Of a stretch of DNA of 9,324 nucleotides, positions 5,386-9,324 are shown piece after piece. Positions within the stretch are counted from its first letter, which is position 1. Each line of letters begins with the position of its first letter. This DNA comes from Syntrophaceae bacterium UBA4778 (GTDB taxonomy: Bacteria; Desulfobacterota; Syntrophia; Syntrophales; UBA4778). Position numbers and translations under genes: made by a program. A model generated the notes under the pieces. The model searched no databases, had not been told where the DNA came from, and was given only the letters and a program-made list of their open reading frames with translations. The DNA is taken from positions 1-9,324 of the forward strand of contig DHHG01000266.1 of NCBI GenBank assembly GCA_002403175.1. The letters run 5' to 3'.

Positions 5386-7002
5386 CTAGCGCACATAGCC
5401 TATAATCGATTCGAATTTATATCCCTTTTGGCCGTATCCTTCGCCTTTGATATCAGTCGTATAAAAATGGAGTCCTGTCATAACATTATGCCATTGGTAT
5501 AATTCGCGTGTTCCAGGCAGTTTGGCAGTCGCAATATTTCCGATAGATCCTTCAAGAATATAGCCGTGCAAAGATGAATGCGACATCTCCGATTCGCTCG
5601 AATAGAAGTGGTCCCCCTTCCCGGGATGATACCAACGATACAACTTCTTTGTCCCCGGCGTATTCTCTTTGAAAAGCCTGAATGCGATCCCCTGTCTTTT
5701 ATAAAATTTCAGTATACGCTTGTCCTCACGTTCCGGATAGGCTGTAAACAGAAAATCAGAACCGCGGATGAATTTATAAACGGAAATAATCTTGGGAACA
5801 TCGGAACCCGTTACTCTTACCGAGAGATCAACCCATAAGTCTCCTCCATTGGACTGAAACAGAATACTGTCTGCATAAAGACCCGGCTCCATCTTATCGG
5901 TAGATAATCTGATATTGACATAATCAGATTCGCTTGTCGTTTCACCTGCATTCGGGGAAAGGGTAATCCAGCCTGGCGGAGGTGATTTAATATCCCGCGA
6001 ATAAATCCGCATCCCCTTTACCAACACGCCTCCCCCAGTTACATTCAACTTAAGACGACGGGGTCCCTCTTTTAATTTTTCTGCGAAAGGCACTTCTATC
6101 CATCCACGATTCTCACTGTTGCAATCCACCGAATCCAGAGGGACTTCATCCAGGAACATGCTTAAATTTCCGGCATTCACATCCTTTCTGATGCTGAGGG
6201 CTCCGCCATTGCCTATAAATAAAATTGTAAGATCATGGACCGATTCATCTCCCGCCGGGAATCCCTCTGTCTCTTTCCATTTCCCGTTCATTTGAACCGT
6301 TTGCTCCAGACGCTCCGGTAAAGTATAGGTGCCCTTTCCCTTGCATCCCTCATTGTAGAAAGAAATGTATCTTCCGCGATCCTTTTTTAAGCGAGGAGAT
6401 GAAACCTTCCAATGCAATTTTTCAACACCTTTGTTCTCAATCTTTAAACGCAGGTTCGTAACAGTATCTCCACTTGCAGAACCCAAATCGATACTGGACG
6501 GCTCTACATTCAAAACGGGGACATCCTGCTCCAGGATCTCGTATTTCACGATAATAGTACGCAACAAATCTCTTGATCTAAATCTGAGGGAAACGCTCTG
6601 GCTGCCATAATTTTGCTGAAGTTCATATTTAACGCTATTGTCGCCAGCCAGGATTCCTATTTGAACAGCTCCGGATGCAGGGGATTCATCCCGGGCATCC
6701 GATTGCTGAACTACTCCATCGTACTTCAGCGCAACCACAATGCTTTGCGATGGTTCCGTCAAACGGCCTTTCAATTTGCCCGACGACAAATTGCGAGACG
6801 CCGCCGGATCTTCCAGAAACCAATCCAGAGGCCCTGAACCTTTTTTACTCATGTTGATAGTTGAATGGACTATTTTACCCGGTTTGAGAATTCCGAAATC
6901 GATCTGTACCGGATTGAATTCAAACAAAGCCGAAGGGGGGTGCGCAGCCCATAAAGGAACCGATAAAAAAATGCCGCATAGAATAAAAAATATTTTTTTC
7001 AT
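5386..7002 (-). CDS. Exported multidomain protein: Ig/BACON-like domains plus C-terminal DUF5648-like repeats
   Basis: The ATG at 7002 gives 538 residues beginning with a signal peptide, MKKIFFILCGIFLSVPLWAA, cleaved near residue 20. An in-frame TTG at 7026 would put eight residues ahead of the signal peptide and is rejected. Residues 27-61 (F-x-P-V-x-I-D-F-G-x-x-x-P-G) and 162-204 (V-x-P-S-S-I-D-L-G, then N-K-G-x-x-x-L-H-W) resemble Ig-like ASH/BACON strands. Residues 207-337 look like a jelly-roll carbohydrate-binding or decorating module (LSIRKDVNAGNLSMFLDEV, then GMRIYSRDI). Residues 342-400 are a BACON-like domain (PGWITLSPNAGETTS). The C-terminus (404-538) has three copies of a DUF5648-like unit; the last two read LYRWYHPGKGDHFYSSESEM and LYQWHNVMTGLHFYTTDIKG. 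It is probably periplasmic or cell-surface and may bind glycans or act in adhesion. No catalytic domain is recognised. Confidence 0.75.
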   Translation of the reverse strand: MKKIFFILCGIFLSVPLWAAHPPSALFEFNPVQIDFGILKPGKIVHSTINMSKKGSGPLDWFLEDPAASRNLSSGKLKGRLTEPSQSIVVALKYDGVVQQSDARDESPASGAVQIGILAGDNSVKYELQQNYGSQSVSLRFRSRDLLRTIIVKYEILEQDVPVLNVEPSSIDLGSASGDTVTNLRLKIENKGVEKLHWKVSSPRLKKDRGRYISFYNEGCKGKGTYTLPERLEQTVQMNGKWKETEGFPAGDESVHDLTILFIGNGGALSIRKDVNAGNLSMFLDEVPLDSVDCNSENRGWIEVPFAEKLKEGPRRLKLNVTGGGVLVKGMRIYSRDIKSPPPGWITLSPNAGETTSESDYVNIRLSTDKMEPGLYADSILFQSNGGDLWVDLSVRVTGSDVPKIISVYKFIRGSDFLFTAYPEREDKRILKFYKRQGIAFRLFKENTPGTKKLYRWYHPGKGDHFYSSESEMSHSSLHGYILEGSIGNIATAKLPGTRELYQWHNVMTGLHFYTTDIKGEGYGQKGYKFESIIGYVR

Positions 7003-7182
7003 GTTATTCTCGAAAGGCCCGCCCAATTTTTAAACTTGAAACGGAGCAAGGATAATAAAACTGCACACAATTACACCTACTCACATTTTAGGATTTGAGC
7101 AACATACTATTTTAAGAGCATGAACAAGCTTTGCTGGGATACCTGAATTATGCAGATAAGTCAAATCGACAAATTCCAGACT
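7003..7182. other. Intergenic stretch with no recognised gene
   Basis: This AT-rich DNA lies upstream of the exported-protein gene (minus strand) and should contain its promoter, but no box pair with acceptable spacing stands out. The ribosome binding region of that gene is also weak (CGAGAATAAC before the ATG). I see no RNA gene here. Confidence 0.4.
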
Positions 7183-7388
7183 GTTGAAAAACTCATCACT
7201 TTAAGAGTTACTGCGTCTGCTGCGTTGGATTGAAAACTCCCCGATAAAGCGTCGGAACGCGCATCGCTTTCGACTTATTTCTATATACGCCTCGCGATTC
7301 GGTTAAAGTATATCCAAAAACATCTTGACTCGATCCCCTGGAATTGTATAATTTAGGTTTTTTATGTTCTCTCAATGTCTTTTTCAAC
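7183..7388. repeat. Inverted-repeat-bounded element, MITE- or REP-like
   Basis: GTTGAAAAA (7183-7191) and its exact complement TTTTTCAAC (7380-7388) bound a 206-base segment. The match extends inward to 12 of 14 bases. The interior has repeat-like character, with TGCGTCTGCTGCGTTGG and TACGCCTCGCGATTCGG. It contains a 69-codon open frame on the minus strand (7208-7417) with no good start signal, which I do not call. A decayed mobile element or extragenic repeat is the best reading. No transposase is present. Confidence 0.4.
7325..7352 (+). promoter_or_regulatory. Sigma70 promoter reading towards dprA-topA
   Basis: TTGACT (7325-7330) and a perfect TATAAT (7347-7352) are separated by 16 bases. 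Transcription would begin near 7359, giving dprA a leader of about 120 bases. The promoter lies inside the inverted-repeat-bounded element, so the element may have supplied it. Confidence 0.6.
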
Positions 7389-7481
7389 TTAGATGAACTA
7401 AAATTTCGTTTAACCATAACAGATATTTTTGCACGGTTTACAATCTAAGCCGACTCCTAATATCAAACCGATATCACGCTG

Positions 7482-8648
7482 ATGGACATTGATACTAAAA
7501 AATACTCGCTTGCCCTGAAATTTGTTGAAGGCGTCGGTAATATCACTTTCGATCGCCTGATATTAAAATTCGGATCCCCCGGTAGCGTTTTTCAACAGAG
7601 TGCCCGTGATCTGATGCAGGTTGAGGGCGTCCATAGAAAAACAGCAGAGGGCATTGCTTCTTTTAAATCCTGGGACAGGGTTGACAGGGAACTCGAGCTT
7701 GCCTATAAATATAATGTAGATATCATCACGATCCATGATTCGTCATACCCGGAATTGCTCCGCTCTATATATGATCGTCCTAGTCTGCTTTATATTAAAG
7801 GAAAACTGATTTCAGATGAGGCGTGCATTGCTGTTGTCGGATCACGAAGAGCGAGCACATATGGGAAATTCACAACCGAAAATTTCTGTCGTGAGCTAGT
7901 TTCGAACGGCTTGAATGTTGTAAGCGGTATGGCCAGGGGTATCGATACAGCAGCTCACCGCGGCGCCCTCTCGGGTAGAGGCAGAACGATCGCCGTGCTC
8001 GGTTCCGGACTGGACATTATTTATCCATCTGAAAATATGGAACTCTCGGAACGAATTGCCGAATCCGGAGCTGTAATATCAGAGTTTCCGTTTGGAACAC
8101 ACCCATTGGCATCGAATTTCCCTGCCAGGAACAGGATCATAAGTGGAATAGCTATCGGCACTATCGTAATGGAAGCCACGGAAAAAAGCGGATCATTGAT
8201 TACAGCCCGTTTTGCCCTTGAGCAGGGAAGGGAAGTTTTTGCCGTTCCGGGTAGTATCGATCATCCAGGCTCCAGAGGCACTCACCGGTTGATCAAGGAA
8301 GGGGCAAAACTGGTGGAAAATGTCCAGGATATACTGGACGAGATCGCGACCCGGATTAAATTGGGCCAGACCGCAGCGGAGGTTGGCTGCACCGAAGCAC
8401 CCAAGCCGGATTTCATGGATAAAATATCCGAACCCTTTCCGGCCGGCATTCCGGAGAAAATATCGGAGGCTGTCTTAAAAGCTTTGGCGAAAGGGCCTTT
8501 GCATATTGATGCCATCATCAGTACGACAGAACTCGGCAGCAACACCGTCCTGGATTGCCTGTTCAGACTCGAATTGCATGGATATGTCCAACAAATGCCC
8601 GGAATGATCTTCAGAAAAATCGATCCGATGACGATAAACAAAAATTGA
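7482..8648 (+). CDS. dprA: DNA-processing protein DprA (Smf)
   Basis: DprA binds incoming single-stranded DNA during natural transformation, protects it and loads RecA; it is conserved in many bacteria not known to be competent. The 388 residues show all three parts. Residues 1-65 form a helix-hairpin-helix/SAM-like region (LALKFVEGVGNITFDRLILK). The Rossmann-like core spans about 85-290, with VVGSRRAS (118-125), VVSGMARGIDTAAHRGAL (146-163), VLGSGLDIIYP (172-182), NFPARNRIISG (212-222), KSGSLITA (235-242) and PGSRGTHRLIKEGA (262-275). A C-terminal winged helix (326-380) includes a GPLHIDAI segment. The ATG is where the family normally begins, but no purine-rich ribosome binding site precedes it (CGATATCACGCTG), so translation initiation may be weak or depend on the leader. 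topA follows after 27 bases. Confidence 0.95.
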   Translation: MDIDTKKYSLALKFVEGVGNITFDRLILKFGSPGSVFQQSARDLMQVEGVHRKTAEGIASFKSWDRVDRELELAYKYNVDIITIHDSSYPELLRSIYDRPSLLYIKGKLISDEACIAVVGSRRASTYGKFTTENFCRELVSNGLNVVSGMARGIDTAAHRGALSGRGRTIAVLGSGLDIIYPSENMELSERIAESGAVISEFPFGTHPLASNFPARNRIISGIAIGTIVMEATEKSGSLITARFALEQGREVFAVPGSIDHPGSRGTHRLIKEGAKLVENVQDILDEIATRIKLGQTAAEVGCTEAPKPDFMDKISEPFPAGIPEKISEAVLKALAKGPLHIDAIISTTELGSNTVLDCLFRLELHGYVQQMPGMIFRKIDPMTINKN

Positions 8649-8675
8649 GTTCATCACATCCCAAAGGGGGGTTTA

Positions 8676-9324
8676 ATGGCTAATTCTCTCATCATTGTCG
8701 AATCACCGACGAAGGTGAAAACAATTAAAAAATACCTCGGTTCCGAATTTAACGTGGAAGCTTCCGTCGGACACATCAAGGATCTGCCGAAAAGCAAATT
8801 GGGAATCGATATTGATAACAGCTTTGAACCGACTTATAACGTCATAGATGCTAAAAAGACTGTCATTTCCGATCTGAAGCGCGCTGCCAAGAAGGTAGAA
8901 AATATCTATCTGGCACCCGACCCGGACCGTGAAGGTGAAGCAATTGCCTGGCATATTTCTCAGGAGATCGAGACGGACAAGAAAAATGTCTACCGCGTAC
9001 TTTTTAACGACCTCACAAAAAACACGATGATTTCCGCCCTTCAGAATCCGCAAAAGCTAGATTATAACAAGTACGAGGCTCAACAGACCAGGCGCATTCT
9101 GGACAGGCTTGTCGGTTACCAGATCAGCCCCATTCTCTGGGACAAGGTTAAACGCGGATTAAGCGCGGGACGGGTCCAGTCGGTAGCAGTCCGGCTCATC
9201 TGCGACCGGGAAGAAGAAATCCGTCGATTTAAACCGGAAGAATACTGGAATGTTACGGCGCTCCTGAAGGGAATGAATCCTCCGCCTTTTGACGCTAAGC
9301 TGCATCGGATCGACAACAAGAAAG
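8676..9324 (+). CDS. topA: DNA topoisomerase I, N-terminal part (runs off right edge)
   Basis: The 216 codons present encode the TOPRIM domain and the start of the strand-passage region of a type IA topoisomerase, which relaxes negative supercoils. IIVESPTK (residues 6-13) contains the catalytic Glu9, and APDPDREGEAIAWH (80-93) contains the metal-binding D82-x-D84-x-E86. LFNDLTKNTMISAL (109-122), KYEAQQTRRILDRLVGYQIS (132-151) and LWDKVKRGLSAGRVQSVAVR (154-173) are further family blocks. The active-site tyrosine lies beyond the window. The reading frame stays open to the edge without frameshift. The ATG is preceded by AAAGGGGGG (8663-8671) at suitable spacing. It sits 27 bases after dprA, the common dprA-topA arrangement, and is probably co-transcribed. 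Confidence 0.97.
   Translation, partial: MANSLIIVESPTKVKTIKKYLGSEFNVEASVGHIKDLPKSKLGIDIDNSFEPTYNVIDAKKTVISDLKRAAKKVENIYLAPDPDREGEAIAWHISQEIETDKKNVYRVLFNDLTKNTMISALQNPQKLDYNKYEAQQTRRILDRLVGYQISPILWDKVKRGLSAGRVQSVAVRLICDREEEIRRFKPEEYWNVTALLKGMNPPPFDAKLHRIDNKK

Noticed and set aside
7208..7417. 69-codon minus-strand open frame between the exported protein and dprA
   Set aside because: It is Lys/Arg-rich, has no convincing ribosome binding site, and mostly overlaps the inverted-repeat element, so it is probably translated repeat DNA.
8703..9319. Minus-strand open frames opposite topA
   Set aside because: The sense strand encodes unmistakable topoisomerase I motifs that run to the window edge; the antisense frames are shadows.
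1..9324. CRISPR arrays, tRNA or rRNA genes, phage modules and toxin-antitoxin pairs
   Set aside because: I looked on both strands and saw no regularly spaced repeats, cloverleaf-like segments, phage genes or small paired ORFs to support any of them.

Overview
The window looks like ordinary chromosome from a Gram-negative, probably anaerobic bacterium. A Gram-negative envelope is suggested by a signal-peptide protein that reads as an outer-membrane beta-barrel and by a murein-peptide recycling gene pair. The phenylacetate-CoA ligase/ACT-domain pair is typical of anaerobes that degrade aromatic compounds or amino acids. Together with the REP-like hairpins and moderate base composition, this makes me favour a Deltaproteobacteria/Desulfobacterota relative such as the Syntrophales. 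That placement is an inference from impression and was not tested by any search.

Layout from left to right. (1) 1-770, minus strand: a cytoplasmic N-acetylmuramoyl-L-alanine amidase followed 6 bases later by the start of an L-Ala-D/L-Glu epimerase that runs off the left edge, forming a murein-peptide salvage operon. (2) 956-1339, plus strand: an unrecognised 127-residue protein with its own good promoter and a twice-repeated D-x-I-x-I-S-x-x-A-x-x-L motif. (3) 1379-2347, minus strand: a secreted beta-barrel protein made of two homologous halves. (4) 2536-4287, plus strand: a phenylacetate-CoA ligase and a double-ACT protein, with a strong promoter, a strong ribosome binding site and a clear intrinsic terminator. 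(5) 4288-4539: intergenic DNA with REP-like hairpins. (6) 4540-4827, plus: a Dabb-domain protein, convergent with (7) 4906-5298, minus: a RidA-family protein with a GTG start. (8) 5386-7002, minus: a large exported protein with Ig/BACON-like domains and a C-terminal DUF5648-like repeat region. (9) 7003-7481: mostly non-coding, holding an inverted-repeat-bounded element and a good sigma70 promoter reading towards (10) dprA (7482-8648) and topA (8676 to the right edge), a gene order common in bacteria.

Two metabolic links are readable. The amidase releases peptide stems from muropeptides and the epimerase converts L-Ala-D-Glu to L-Ala-L-Glu for breakdown. The ligase activates arylacetates, probably from aromatic amino acid oxidation, while the ACT protein may sense an amino acid. 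I see no CRISPR array, tRNA, rRNA, complete insertion sequence, prophage or recognisable defence cassette. I found no convincing new biological system. The features most worth checking are the duplicated barrel, the orphan 127-residue protein, the DUF5648 exported protein and the two repeat-rich intergenic regions.
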